Shown: positions 27,193-35,365, numbered from the stretch's first letter. The stretch is DNA of 64,000 bases from MPNO01 sp965200535 (GCA_965200535.1 CBDAUF010000001.1:1116001-1180000), one strand, 5' to 3'. The notes: generated by a model not told the origin, from the sequence alone. A program made the numbers and translations.

Positions 27193-28059
27193 ATGGCAGT
27201 CTATCGCGGTTTCGACCAGGAGACGCTCGACAGCGAATACCGGGCGCGCGCCACCGTTCCGCTCGCGGTGTTCGAGGCCGCGGTGGCGCGCTACGCCGCC
27301 GACAGCGCGCGGGCGCGCGAGACCCTGGAATGCCGGGCCGACGTCCGCTACGGCGAAAGCGCCGACGAGGTGGTCGACATCTTCCCGGCCGCCGCCGGCG
27401 GCGGGGCGCCGGTCCTGTTCTTCATCCACGGCGGCTACTGGCGGATGTTGAGCCAGAAGGAAAGCGCCTTCATGGCGGAATGCTTCGTCGGCCTCGGCGC
27501 CGCGGTGGTCACCGTCAACTACAGCCTGGCGCCGGCGGCGAGCCTGGACGCCATCGTCGCCCAGTGCCGCCGGGCGCTGGCCTGGACCCACGCCAACGCC
27601 GCCTCGTTCGGCGCCGACCCCGACCGGATCTTCGTGACCGGAAGCTCGGCCGGCGGCCACCTGACCGGCGCCATGATCTCCGGCGGCTGGCACGGCGCGT
27701 TCGGCGTCCCCGAGGACATCGTCAAGGGTGCGTGCGCGCTCTCCGGCATCTTCGACCTCGAACCGATCCGCCTGTCGGAGGTCAACGACTGGGCGCAGCT
27801 CGACGAGGCGGCGGCGCGGCGCAACAGCCCGATCCACCATCTGCCGGAGCGCGGCTGCCCGCTGATCGTCTCCTACGGCGGCAACGAGACCTCGGAGTTC
27901 AAGCGCCAGACCGACGACTACGCGGCGGCGTGGCGCGCCCGCGGGTTCGCCGCCGAGTATATCGACATGCCGGAGGCCAACCACTTCGACATCGTCTTCG
28001 ATTACCAGAACCCGGAGGGTAGGCTGACCCGGGCGGTGCGCACGGCGATGGGGATCTGA
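27193..28059 (+). CDS. alpha/beta hydrolase, arylformamidase-like
   Basis: This 288-residue protein has the HGG oxyanion motif LFFIHGGYWRMLSQ (about residues 78-91), the nucleophile elbow GSSAGGHLTGAM (about 155) and a late catalytic His in EANHFDIVFDY. The sequence HGGYW with DEVVDIFPA and the family length match the kynurenine formamidase/arylformamidase branch of the HSL group. The ATG at 27193 has AGGGAGGAG upstream. The substrate is uncertain. Confidence 0.85.
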   Translation: MAVYRGFDQETLDSEYRARATVPLAVFEAAVARYAADSARARETLECRADVRYGESADEVVDIFPAAAGGGAPVLFFIHGGYWRMLSQKESAFMAECFVGLGAAVVTVNYSLAPAASLDAIVAQCRRALAWTHANAASFGADPDRIFVTGSSAGGHLTGAMISGGWHGAFGVPEDIVKGACALSGIFDLEPIRLSEVNDWAQLDEAAARRNSPIHHLPERGCPLIVSYGGNETSEFKRQTDDYAAAWRARGFAAEYIDMPEANHFDIVFDYQNPEGRLTRAVRTAMGI

Positions 28060-28069
28060 GCCCGGCGGG

Positions 28070-28113
28070 GACGCGGGCAGGATTTGAACCTGCGACCTTC
28101 AGGTTATGAAGCT
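28070..28113 (-). tRNA. 3' half of a tRNA-Met (CAT), integration-scar candidate
   Basis: On the minus strand the sequence from the anticodon loop TTCATAA (anticodon at 28108-28106) through variable loop, T arm GCAGG-TTCAAAT-CCTGC and acceptor CCGCGTC is tRNA-like. The 5' half is missing: no D arm and no matching acceptor strand lie upstream, and the anticodon stem already mismatches on its 5' side. This is what is left at the far end of an element that integrated into the 3' half of a tRNA gene. No intact copy is seen in the window. Confidence 0.7.
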
Positions 28114-28116
28114 GGA

Positions 28117-28159
28117 GGGTCAACGCGGAGAAATACTAATAATTTCAGCGCGTTGACCC
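28117..28159. repeat. 43-bp inverted repeat beside the tRNA fragment
   Basis: GGGTCAACGCG (28117-28127) is repeated inverted as CGCGTTGACCC (28149-28159), with an AT-rich middle that itself pairs GAAAT/ATTTC. It abuts the tRNA-Met remnant and could be an integrase arm/core site or a terminator-like cruciform. Confidence 0.75.
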
Positions 28160-28284
28160 ACCCCAATCGTGAGAACACCGCCGCGACACCGCCCTTTGCT
28201 TCCTTGAGTTACCGTCCGGTGTCGCCTGCTACCGGCTGCGTCGGCGCTGCAGCGCCCTTGAATATTTTCGTGAATAATTTGAAC

Positions 28285-28313
28285 TTGAATTTGTCGTCCA
28301 CCTCGTGCACAAT
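28285..28313 (+). promoter_or_regulatory. candidate promoter for the unknown/XRE-ImmA gene pair
   Basis: TTGAAT (28285-28290) and CACAAT (28308-28313) are 17 bp apart, 30 nt before the ATG at 28343, in the AT-rich end of the 283-nt gap. Confidence 0.4.
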
Positions 28314-28342
28314 GCTCGCAGGCATTCGAGGAGACAAGAGGC

Positions 28343-28942
28343 ATGGCAGCGCCCGCTCGTGAGATCGTTGAGCCCGAGTTGTCGGGTCTTTCCCAACAGA
28401 TCGTTGAGATCGTGCTGGGCTCATGGGCCGACTGGCGCGAGAGCCCGCACGCCGGTGTCTGGCGCTGCAAGCGCAGCCGGGCGGGGTTCGTCTGGGAACA
28501 GATGATCGAGCGGGCCCATTCGGAATTTGCATTGGAGGTGGGCGTGCGCATCCTCGACGGATATGAAACCTTCAGCTTTCTCGTGAACGATCGGGTACTC
28601 TTTCGCTTCAAGAAGGCTGACGAGTCGGGAATGACGTCCAACTACCCGACCCAGCTCGCGCTCGCCCTTCATGAGCATGAGCAGGATCTGTTTGGCCTGC
28701 CCGAGGTTGTTCGCGTGGAGGTGGCATACACGCTCAACGCGCTGGAGACTGAGATCGCGGACGTGATCGTGGTTGGTCGCGACGGCAAGACGGTGGTTTG
28801 GACGTACAGTCTGATGGACGCGGCCGATGGGGTCATTCCGCTGCCGATGCCCGCTCCCGCCGGAGACCCGGAGGAGAAGTCCGCCCGTCGGCTTGTCAAA
28901 GCCCGCGCCTCCGACGCCGAGGAACGAAAGCGGCGTGACTGA
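28343..28942 (+). CDS. unknown protein encoded with an XRE-ImmA/IrrE regulator
   Basis: This 199-residue soluble protein has alternating strand-like segments in the middle (FALEVGVRILDGYETFSFLVNDRVLFRFKKAD and VVRVEVAYTLNALETEIADVIVVGRDG) and a charged C-terminal tail rich in Arg, Lys and Glu. I do not recognise a domain. It ends 2 nt before the GTG of the XRE-ImmA gene, so the pair is an operon. Base composition is lower in G+C than the flanking catabolic genes, and the pair lies just inside the tRNA remnant. A toxin or stress target of the ImmA-like protease is conceivable but unproven. Confidence 0.75.
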   Translation: MAAPAREIVEPELSGLSQQIVEIVLGSWADWRESPHAGVWRCKRSRAGFVWEQMIERAHSEFALEVGVRILDGYETFSFLVNDRVLFRFKKADESGMTSNYPTQLALALHEHEQDLFGLPEVVRVEVAYTLNALETEIADVIVVGRDGKTVVWTYSLMDAADGVIPLPMPAPAGDPEEKSARRLVKARASDAEERKRRD

Positions 28943-28944
28943 CC

Positions 28945-30024
28945 GTGCAGGGCGATTTCAATACAGGCCTGCTGCGGGTGGCGCGACAGGCCCGAGGATG
29001 GAGTCAGGCGGAACTATCTCGCAACTCCGGCGTCTCACAGGCCAACCTATCCAAGCTTGAGAACGGGCTGATTGGGCCGACAGATGAAGTGGTTGATCGC
29101 GTGGCGAGTGCCCTGCGGTTTCCCGAATCCTTCTTCTATCAGAACCATCGGCTTGTCGGCCTACCCATCAGCGTCCACCCCATGTATCGCAAGAAGGCAA
29201 GCGTCGGACAGAAGGCCATCGACCGCCTCGAGGCCGAACTGAACATTCGGCTGATGCATCTCCGGCAACTACTTGCCGCCGCCGACTTTGAGCCCGAGCT
29301 TCTGCTGCCTCGATTGGACCCAGACGAGTTTGGCGGAGGCCCTGAGCGCATCGCAGAACTCGTCCGACGAACGTGGCTTGTACCGTCTGGGCCGCTCTAC
29401 GACCTTGTCGGTTGGATCGAGCGGGCCGGTTGCATCGTGGTCCACTGTGACCTTGCCGCGTTGTCCGTCGATGGCGTGACCATCCAAGCGCCCGACATGC
29501 CGCCATGCGTTTTCCTGAACAGGAATCAGCCCAGCGACAGGCAGCGGTTCACGCTCGCCCACGAGATTGGACACATCGTGATGCACAGGGTGCCATCGCC
29601 AGAGATGGAGGACGAGGCAAACGCCTTCGCGTCGGCCCTCCTTATGCCCGCCCGAGAACTTCGCCCAAAGCTGGGCGGCAGGCTCACACTGCAGCGGCTC
29701 GCCGCGCTAAAGCCAGTGTGGCGCGTCTCAATGGCCGCGCTCTTGTATCGTGCCAAGGCAATCGGCGCGATTACGTCGAGCCAGAGCGGATACCTTTGGC
29801 GTCAGATGAGTTCCATGGGCTTCAGGCGAGCCGAACCCCCGGAGTTGGACTTCCCCGCCGAAGAAGCCGGAGTGCTCCCAGAGATGATCCGGATTCACTT
29901 GGAAGAGCTCGGCTACGGGATCGGAGACCTGTGCTCGGTTCTACACGCCCAAGAGGAAGACGTCCGACGGATGCATCCACTGCCGGGACCAATTGGCAGG
30001 TCGCACCTTCGGATTATTCAGTAA
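28945..30024 (+). CDS. XRE-family HTH protein fused to ImmA/IrrE metallopeptidase
   Basis: This 359-residue protein has an N-terminal HTH (about residues 5-60: LRVARQARGWSQAELSRNSGVSQANLSKLENG) and an ImmA/IrrE zinc peptidase domain with HEIGH at 206-210 (FTLAHEIGHIVMH) and a downstream Glu-rich ligand helix EMEDEANAFASALLMP. These are the active-site residues of the family that cleaves repressors (ImmA on ImmR, IrrE on DdrO). Such fused XRE-ImmA proteins are common in mobile islands and toxin-antitoxin-like pairs. It starts at GTG, 2 nt after the upstream gene. Confidence 0.92.
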   Translation: MQGDFNTGLLRVARQARGWSQAELSRNSGVSQANLSKLENGLIGPTDEVVDRVASALRFPESFFYQNHRLVGLPISVHPMYRKKASVGQKAIDRLEAELNIRLMHLRQLLAAADFEPELLLPRLDPDEFGGGPERIAELVRRTWLVPSGPLYDLVGWIERAGCIVVHCDLAALSVDGVTIQAPDMPPCVFLNRNQPSDRQRFTLAHEIGHIVMHRVPSPEMEDEANAFASALLMPARELRPKLGGRLTLQRLAALKPVWRVSMAALLYRAKAIGAITSSQSGYLWRQMSSMGFRRAEPPELDFPAEEAGVLPEMIRIHLEELGYGIGDLCSVLHAQEEDVRRMHPLPGPIGRSHLRIIQ

Positions 30025-30061
30025 AGTGATGCTGAGAGCAATTTAACATTCGGAGTGGCAA

Positions 30062-30253
30062 GTGGTTTCCAGAGAAGATGATGATCTTTACCGGCGCATC
30101 CGGCGGCTGGAAGCTCTAATCGCAGTTCTGATTGCCACCGATGATTTTGAGTATCCCGAAGCGGATTCCCTGATCCTCCCCCATCGAATTGGTCCACCGT
30201 TAGGTTATGGGGAGAGGAGGGCCGACGATGGCAAGGAAGCGTTACAAGCCTGA
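30062..30253 (+). CDS. small ORF, doubtful
   Basis: A 63-residue ORF from GTG 30062 (MVSREDDDLYRRIRRLEALI...) has an acidic/basic helical start and a GGAG a few bases upstream. Its end overlaps the IS3 remnant in another frame. The first 45 residues look protein-like; the tail runs into the insertion sequence, so it may be a gene cut by the IS. Function unknown. Confidence 0.3.
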   Translation: MVSREDDDLYRRIRRLEALIAVLIATDDFEYPEADSLILPHRIGPPLGYGERRADDGKEALQA

Positions 30254-30320
30254 AGAGATCGTGAGCCTGCTGCGGCAGGCAGAAGTCCTGCACGGGCGGG
30301 GCATGTCGATGGCGGCGGTG
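30228..30320 (+). pseudogene. IS3-family transposase OrfA, N-terminal remnant
   Basis: The frame from ATG 30228 encodes MARKRYKPEEIVSLLRQAEV followed by LHGRGMSMAAV. This is the conserved start of IS3-group OrfA (helix-turn-helix) proteins. Similarity stops abruptly after about 31 residues and the following sequence is unrelated, so only the left end of an IS is left. No right end or OrfB is present. Confidence 0.8.
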
Positions 30321-30394
30321 ACACCGCCCTTGTGGCTCGGGACGCGGGCGCGAAAGCGTACGGAGAGCGTACGGAAATGCGCGTATCGGGGCGG

Positions 30395-30415
30395 CCGCGT
30401 CCCCGGGGGACGCGG
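30395..30415. repeat. GC-rich hairpin
   Basis: CCGCGTCCCC (30395-30404) is inverted as GGGGACGCGG (30406-30415) with one unpaired base between. It lies 26 bp before the parS palindrome. No T-run follows. Confidence 0.6.
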
Positions 30416-30440
30416 ACACGCGCGAAAATATGGCATCAAT

Positions 30441-30474
30441 ACTGACCAATGTTTCACGTGAAACATTGGTCAGT
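30441..30474. promoter_or_regulatory. parS: parS centromere-like site inside a 34-bp perfect palindrome
   Basis: The central 16 bp (30450-30465) is TGTTTCACGTGAAACA, identical to the canonical ParB-binding parS sequence known from Bacillus and Caulobacter. The palindrome extends perfectly for 9 more bp on each side (ACTGACCAA/TTGGTCAGT). Chromosomal parS sites nucleate ParB spreading and segregation and usually lie near the origin. No parA/parB is in this window. Confidence 0.85.
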
Positions 30475-30549
30475 AAGGCTGACTTATTCACCAGATGCAA
30501 AATTCCGGGGCGCCGGCCGGGCCCCGGCGGCAACCGGGAGGAGAGCGGT

Positions 30550-31392
30550 ATGGGCAAGGCGCTGAGCGATGCGCAGGTCGCGGCCTTCGAGCGCGACGGC
30601 TATGTCGCGCCGCTGGACGCGATGAGCGCCGCCGAGGTTGCGGCGCTCGCCCGCCGCATCGAGGATCACGAGCGGCGGGCCGGGGTGGACGCGGCGCGGG
30701 CGTTCCGCGTCAAGGGGCACCTGGTGTTTCCCTGGCTGGTCGGGCTGGCGCGCCACCCCGCCATCCTCGATGCGGTCGAGGACCTGCTCGGCCCCGACCT
30801 GCTGATCTATCTGTCGACCTTCTGGTTCAAGGGCGCCGGCGATCCGTCCTACGTCTCGTGGCACCAGGATTCGGCCTATTACGGGCTCGACCCGCACGAG
30901 GAGGCGACGGTGTGGTTCGCCTTCAGCGACTCGACGCCGGAGAGCGGCTGCGTCCGGGTGCTGCCGGGCACCCACCGCGGCGAGGAGCGCGTCCATGTCG
31001 AGACCTACGACAGGGACAACCTGCTGTCGCGCGGCCAGACGCTGGAGGGGATCGACGAGAGCGGCGCGGTCGATCTGGTGCTGCGGGCGGGGCAGTTCTC
31101 GATCCACCACGAGCGCCTGATCCACGGCTCCGCGCCCAACCGCAGCGCCTGGCGGCGGATGGGGGTCTCGTTCATCTACATCCCGACCCGCGTCCGGTCG
31201 TCGGTCGGCCGCCGGTCGGCGCTGCTGGTCCGGGGCGAGGACCGGTACGGGCACTGGGACCCCGACCCGGAGCCGCGTTTCGACCTCGACCCGGTCTGCG
31301 TCGCGGCGATGGAGCGCTGCCTCGCCGGCTACACCGACCGGGCGGTGGTGCAGGAGGCGTCGCGCGGGGCCTCGCGCGGGGCGCACTTGTGA
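30550..31392 (+). CDS. phytanoyl-CoA dioxygenase (PhyH) family oxygenase
   Basis: This 280-residue Fe(II)/2-oxoglutarate oxygenase has the facial triad H105-x-D107 in SWHQDSAYYGLD and a distal H192 in HHERLIHGSAPNRS, with R198 as the 2-oxoglutarate anchor. The family hydroxylates diverse small molecules; only a minority act on phytanoyl-CoA. The ATG at 30550 has GGAGG 8 nt upstream. It begins the plus-strand run that continues with the Rieske oxygenase genes after 49 nt. Confidence 0.9.
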   Translation: MGKALSDAQVAAFERDGYVAPLDAMSAAEVAALARRIEDHERRAGVDAARAFRVKGHLVFPWLVGLARHPAILDAVEDLLGPDLLIYLSTFWFKGAGDPSYVSWHQDSAYYGLDPHEEATVWFAFSDSTPESGCVRVLPGTHRGEERVHVETYDRDNLLSRGQTLEGIDESGAVDLVLRAGQFSIHHERLIHGSAPNRSAWRRMGVSFIYIPTRVRSSVGRRSALLVRGEDRYGHWDPDPEPRFDLDPVCVAAMERCLAGYTDRAVVQEASRGASRGAHL

Positions 31393-31441
31393 TCGGCGCC
31401 GATCCGTCGGATACTTGAGCGCAATCTGCGGGAGACTGGCG

Positions 31442-32707
31442 ATGGACGGGACAAGCGGTTTCCAGGCCGCCGACGCCGGGGCGCCGGCCGATCTGGTGTG
31501 GCCGGCCGACGACAACCGGGTGCCGGACTGGGTCTACACCGACGAACGCATCTACGCCCGCGAGCAGGAGCGCATCTTCTTCGGGCGGCACTGGAACTTC
31601 GTCGGCCTCGAATGCGAGGTCCCCGAGCCGGGCGACTATATCCGCTCCTATGTCGGCGAGGTGCCGGTCGTGGTCACCCGCGACGCCGACCACCGGTTCC
31701 ATGTCTTCGAGAACCGCTGCGCCCACCGCGGGGCCGAGTTCTGCCGCGAGTACCGGGGCAACACGGAGCGCTTCGTCTGCCCCTACCACAACTGGACCTA
31801 CGATCTCGAGGGTGCGCTGGTCGCGGTTCCCTTCCGGCGCGGGGTCAAGGGCAAGGGCGGCATGCCGGCCGGCTTCGACATGGCCGAGCACGGGCTCAGG
31901 CGGTTCTCGGTCGCCGCCTACCGCGGCGTCGTCTTCGCCACCGCGTGCGAGGACATGGAACCGATCGAGGACTATCTCGGGCCCGAGATCCGGGCCCAGT
32001 TCGACACCATCTTCGACGGCACCGAGCAGGTGCTGCTGGGCCTCCACCGCAACGTCCTGCCGGGCAACTGGAAGCTCTACCAGGAGAACCTCAAGGATCC
32101 CTACCACGCGACGCTGCTGCACACCTATCTCACCACCTTCGGGCTGTTCGTGACCAGCAACGAATCCGAGATCCTGGTCGATCCGGTGGGGCGCCACAGC
32201 GCTCTGATGTCGCGCCGCCCGCAGGGCCGCCCGGACGTGAGCAAGGAGGACCAGGCGCAGATCAAGGCGTTCCGCGAGGGGCTGCGGCTCAGCGACGAGA
32301 GCGTGCTGAATTTCGTGCGCGAGTTCGACTCGCCCTGGTCGGGGGCGGCGATGACGATCTGGCCCAACATGACGGCGCTGCGCCAGACCAACATCCTCAA
32401 CACCCGGCTGATCGTGCCGCGCGGCCCCAACGAGCTGATGATGATCTGGGCGGTCTTCGGCCGCGCCTCGGACGACGAGGCGATGACCCGGCACCGGCTG
32501 CGCCAGAACAACATCTTCGGCCCCGGCGGCTTCCTCGGCATCGAGGACAACGAGGCGCTCAAGTTCGTCCAGGACGGGCTCACCCGCTCGATGCCGCGGG
32601 TCGGCCTCGCCCTGCTCGGCGACGACGCGGAGGAGACCGACACCATCATCACCGAACGGGCGATCCGCGCGATGTACCGCTACTACCGCGAAGCGATGGC
32701 GCTCTGA
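31442..32707 (+). CDS. ring-hydroxylating dioxygenase, alpha (Rieske) subunit
   Basis: This 421-residue protein has a Rieske centre C93-x-H95...C113-x2-H116 (RCAHRGAEFC...FVCPYHNWTYD) and a catalytic iron site D219-x2-H222-x4-H227 (KDPYHATLLH). The sequence resembles the salicylate/anthranilate/benzoate dioxygenase large subunits. The ATG at 31442 has GGGAG 7 nt upstream; a TTG nine codons earlier is less likely. It pairs with the beta subunit 1 nt downstream. Ferredoxin and reductase partners are not in the window. Confidence 0.93.
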   Translation: MDGTSGFQAADAGAPADLVWPADDNRVPDWVYTDERIYAREQERIFFGRHWNFVGLECEVPEPGDYIRSYVGEVPVVVTRDADHRFHVFENRCAHRGAEFCREYRGNTERFVCPYHNWTYDLEGALVAVPFRRGVKGKGGMPAGFDMAEHGLRRFSVAAYRGVVFATACEDMEPIEDYLGPEIRAQFDTIFDGTEQVLLGLHRNVLPGNWKLYQENLKDPYHATLLHTYLTTFGLFVTSNESEILVDPVGRHSALMSRRPQGRPDVSKEDQAQIKAFREGLRLSDESVLNFVREFDSPWSGAAMTIWPNMTALRQTNILNTRLIVPRGPNELMMIWAVFGRASDDEAMTRHRLRQNNIFGPGGFLGIEDNEALKFVQDGLTRSMPRVGLALLGDDAEETDTIITERAIRAMYRYYREAMAL

Positions 32708-32708
32708 C

Positions 32709-33227
32709 ATGGAAGCCGCCGCGGACCGGCCGCGCGCAGCCCGGGCCGACCGCGCCCGGTTCCGCGACCTCCGGCTGGAGATCGAGGAGTTCCATTACGA
32801 CTACGCCGATGCGCTGGAGCGCGGCGAGGTCGAGCAGTGGACCGAGTTTTTCACCGAGGATGCGTTCTACTGCATCATCGCGCGCGACAATTACGAGTCC
32901 GGGCTGCCGCTGGGCCTGGTCTATTGCGAAGGCAAGGGCATGCTCAGGGACCGCGCCTTCGCGCTGCGCAATACGGAGATGTACGCGCCGCGCTATCTCA
33001 ACCTGCAGATCGGCAACGTCCGCGTCCTCGAGGCGGCGGGCGCGGCGGTCCGCGCGGAGGCGAACTACCTGCTGATCGAGACCCTGGTCGAGGAGCCGAG
33101 CCGCATCCAGCAGGTCGGCAAGTATCTCGACGTCTTCGAGCGCACGGACGGCGGGCTGCTGATCAGCGAGCGCCGCTGCGTCTACGATTCGGTGATCATC
33201 AACAACTGCCTGGTGTTCCCGGTGTAG
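32709..33227 (+). CDS. ring-hydroxylating dioxygenase, beta subunit
   Basis: This 172-residue NTF2/SnoaL-fold protein contains EIEEFHYDYADALERGEVEQWTEFFTEDAFYCII, the characteristic start of dioxygenase small subunits, and SERRCVYDSVIINNCLVFPV at its end, as in anthranilate/salicylate enzymes. It has a structural role in an alpha3beta3 oligomer. It starts 1 nt after the alpha stop. Confidence 0.92.
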   Translation: MEAAADRPRAARADRARFRDLRLEIEEFHYDYADALERGEVEQWTEFFTEDAFYCIIARDNYESGLPLGLVYCEGKGMLRDRAFALRNTEMYAPRYLNLQIGNVRVLEAAGAAVRAEANYLLIETLVEEPSRIQQVGKYLDVFERTDGGLLISERRCVYDSVIINNCLVFPV

Positions 33228-33248
33228 CGGGCGCGCCCCGCGCGCCCC

Positions 33249-33851
33249 TCACACCTGCGCGTCGAAGATCCTGACGCCGTAGGTGCGCTCGAGATAGCGG
33301 CCGAAGCGGAACTTGCATTCCGGGCCGTCCATCGGCGGGTCGGGCAGCGGGCCGCCGACGGGCGCGACCTTGAGCACCACGAAGGCGCCGCCGTTCGCCC
33401 GCGCCACCTCGTCCATCCCGGAATCGAGGCCCGGCAGGGTGTCGAAGCGAAACACGTTGGCGAGCCCGCAAGCGCGCGCCAGCGCGGCATAGTCGGTCTC
33501 CCCGCCGTCCGACATCGCCAGCTCGTGCGTCGCGCCGTAGACCCCGTTGTCGACCAGGAAATGGGTCAGGTTGGGCAGGCCGAGCCGGCGCTCGACGGTC
33601 AGCATGCCGGGGTTCATCAGGAACGCACCGTCGCCGGAGAAGGCCCAGACATTGGCCTGCGGGATGCCGTGGGCGATGCCGGCGGCGAACAGCGAGGCGA
33701 GGCTCATCGACGCTTCGAGATAGAACACCCGCTCGGTCTCGCCGGTGAGTTTCCACCACATCTCCGAGGCGGTGCCCGCCGAGGTGACGACGACCTGGTC
33801 GGTCCAGCGCTCCACCAGACGGGCGAAGCAGGCCTCCATCGCCATCGCCAT
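33249..33851 (-). CDS. ThDP-dependent decarboxylase, beta (C-terminal type) subunit
   Basis: This 200-residue protein carries the thiamine-diphosphate binding motif GDG...N: NVWAFSGDGAFLMNPGMLTV, with NLTHFLVDNGVYGATHE. The split into a short pyrimidine-binding and a short ThDP-binding polypeptide matches sulfopyruvate/phosphonopyruvate decarboxylase (ComD/ComE) type enzymes. Its ATG overlaps the alpha subunit stop by 1 nt (TGATG). The substrate is unknown; a 2-oxo acid from the catabolic pathway is likely. Confidence 0.85.
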   Translation of the reverse strand: MAMAMEACFARLVERWTDQVVVTSAGTASEMWWKLTGETERVFYLEASMSLASLFAAGIAHGIPQANVWAFSGDGAFLMNPGMLTVERRLGLPNLTHFLVDNGVYGATHELAMSDGGETDYAALARACGLANVFRFDTLPGLDSGMDEVARANGGAFVVLKVAPVGGPLPDPPMDGPECKFRFGRYLERTYGVRIFDAQV

Positions 33852-34369
33852 CAGCCGCTCTCCCCGTAGAGCAGGCCGCGGGTGAAACCGACCACGACGG
33901 GCCGCGCGATGGTCCTCGAATGGGCCTCGGCGCGGCCGATCTCGTCCAGTTGCCGGCGCTCTTCGATCACCGTGTAGGGCAGGTCGATCGACCGCATCAC
34001 CGGTTCGAGATAGAGGCCGTTGGAGACGTGGAACTTGGCGCGGTCCCCGGGCCGCCCCCGCATGGTGATGAAGATGAGCATCGGCACCATGTAGGTGTAG
34101 TTGATCTTGGTCAGCGCATAGATGCAGGTCATCAGCCCCGAGGCGCCCATCAGCGCGAGCGACCTCCTGCCGCCGAAGAAGGCGCCGGAGCACAGCCCGA
34201 CCGCCGATTCCTCGCGGTTCACCGGGACGTGGTCGAAGCGGCCGTCGGCGTCGAATTCCTCGATCAGCGCGGCGATCCAGCCGTCGGGCAGGCTGGCCAC
34301 CAGCTCGATGCCGCAGCCCGCGACCCGCTCGGCGATGGCGGCGGCGACCTCGCGGCTGGGTCCGCTCAT
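33851..34369 (-). CDS. ThDP-dependent decarboxylase, alpha (N-terminal type) subunit
   Basis: This 172-residue pyrimidine-binding domain has VASLPDGWIAALIEEF, then VPVNREESAVGLCSGAFFGG (the Glu in NREES is the conserved catalytic Glu that activates ThDP), and MGASGLMTCIYALTKI. It resembles ComD/phosphonopyruvate decarboxylase N-domains. It is coupled to the beta subunit (TGATG) and lies 17 nt after the aldolase, all on the minus strand. Confidence 0.85.
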   Translation of the reverse strand: MSGPSREVAAAIAERVAGCGIELVASLPDGWIAALIEEFDADGRFDHVPVNREESAVGLCSGAFFGGRRSLALMGASGLMTCIYALTKINYTYMVPMLIFITMRGRPGDRAKFHVSNGLYLEPVMRSIDLPYTVIEERRQLDEIGRAEAHSRTIARPVVVGFTRGLLYGESG

Positions 34370-34386
34370 CCCCCCTGCCCCGGCGG

Positions 34387-35103
34387 CTACAGGTCGCTCA
34401 CGCCGGCGCGGTGGCGGAGATACTGCCACGCCCGGTTGACCGATATCTCGCTGGTGAAGGTGGCCGAGCAGTGCTCGACCTCGGCGTCGGACAGGTAGGT
34501 GACCTCGCCCATCTGCATGGCCGCGCGCTGCAGTTCGGCCGACACCTGGAGGTAGACCGAGGTCATCACCGACTGCTGGTGCGAGCCGCCGGCGACCACG
34601 CAGCCGTGGCCGCGCATCAGCGCCACCCGGTTGCCGGCGAGGCAGTCGGCAAGGTCGCGCCCCTGGTCCATGTTGACCACCAGGAGATTGGTCTCGCCGA
34701 ACCTGTCGCGGATGTCCCAGACCGGGATGTCGGTGCCGATCGCCGCGCCGACATGGATCATCGGGCGCAGCGGAACCCCCGTCACGCCGAACGGGATGAC
34801 CGCGTGCGAATGGTTGTGGACGACCGAGTTGACGTCGGGCCGCTTCTCGTAGACCGCGCCGTGAATGAACCGTTCGGCGTAGGGCACCCGGCCGCCGCCG
34901 TTCACCGGTTCGCCGTCGAGGGCGAACTCCATGATGTCGTCGAGCGTCACCAGCTCGGGGGCGCGCGAGCACGACATCAGATAACGCTCCGGGTTGCCGG
35001 GGTGGCGCACGGTGACGTGGCCGTAGGCATCGACCACCCCTTCGCGCGCCAGGATGCGGTTGGCGACCACCACGTCGCGCATCGCCTGCAGCACATCGCT
35101 CAT
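34387..35103 (-). CDS. class II aldolase/adducin family protein
   Basis: This 238-residue protein has DAYGHVTVRHPGNPERYLMS, a zinc site HNHSHAVIPFG (about residues 95-105) and MRGHGCVVAGGSHQQSV supplying a further His. Members near aromatic oxygenases often act as decarboxylases or hydro-lyases. It is first in the minus-strand transcript with the two ThDP subunits, divergent from the LysR regulator. Confidence 0.88.
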   Translation of the reverse strand: MSDVLQAMRDVVVANRILAREGVVDAYGHVTVRHPGNPERYLMSCSRAPELVTLDDIMEFALDGEPVNGGGRVPYAERFIHGAVYEKRPDVNSVVHNHSHAVIPFGVTGVPLRPMIHVGAAIGTDIPVWDIRDRFGETNLLVVNMDQGRDLADCLAGNRVALMRGHGCVVAGGSHQQSVMTSVYLQVSAELQRAAMQMGEVTYLSDAEVEHCSATFTSEISVNRAWQYLRHRAGVSDL

Positions 35104-35221
35104 CCCGAGACCTCCCTGTCCAGCCGTCGATCGGCGCCCGCACCGGTCTTACCACGCCGGGCGGCGGGGTGCGAGGGAGGCGTGCCGGCGGGCCGGGTCT
35201 GTCGGGGGTCGATGCGGCCCC

Positions 35222-35282
35222 GGATGAATAATCTTTTCCTATCGATTGGTGGAATAGATAGTATTGGTTATTATAGATGCCA
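35222..35282. promoter_or_regulatory. AT-rich LysR operator/promoter region
   Basis: In an otherwise GC-rich 262-nt divergent gap, positions 35222-35282 are strongly AT-rich and contain CTATCGATTGGTGGAATAG, with CTAT/ATAG arms 11 nt apart, overlapping ATAGATAGTATTGG. This spacing suits a LysR-type T-N11-A site controlling both directions. Confidence 0.5.
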
Positions 35283-35365
35283 GGCTCCATCTTCCTCCTG
35301 TCGGCCGGCGCTCCCCGGCCGGTCGGGCCGCCGCCGGGGCGGACCCGCACACTGGAGGCCATGTC

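Noticed and set aside
28117..28159. Integron attC site
   Set aside because: The arms GGGTCAACGCG/CGCGTTGACCC do not fit the RYYYAAC/GTTRRRY core pattern and no cassette-like series or integron integrase is present.
30441..30474. The 34-bp palindrome as a simple terminator
   Set aside because: It has no T-run on either side, and its 16-bp core is exactly parS, which explains it better; a secondary role in termination is not excluded.
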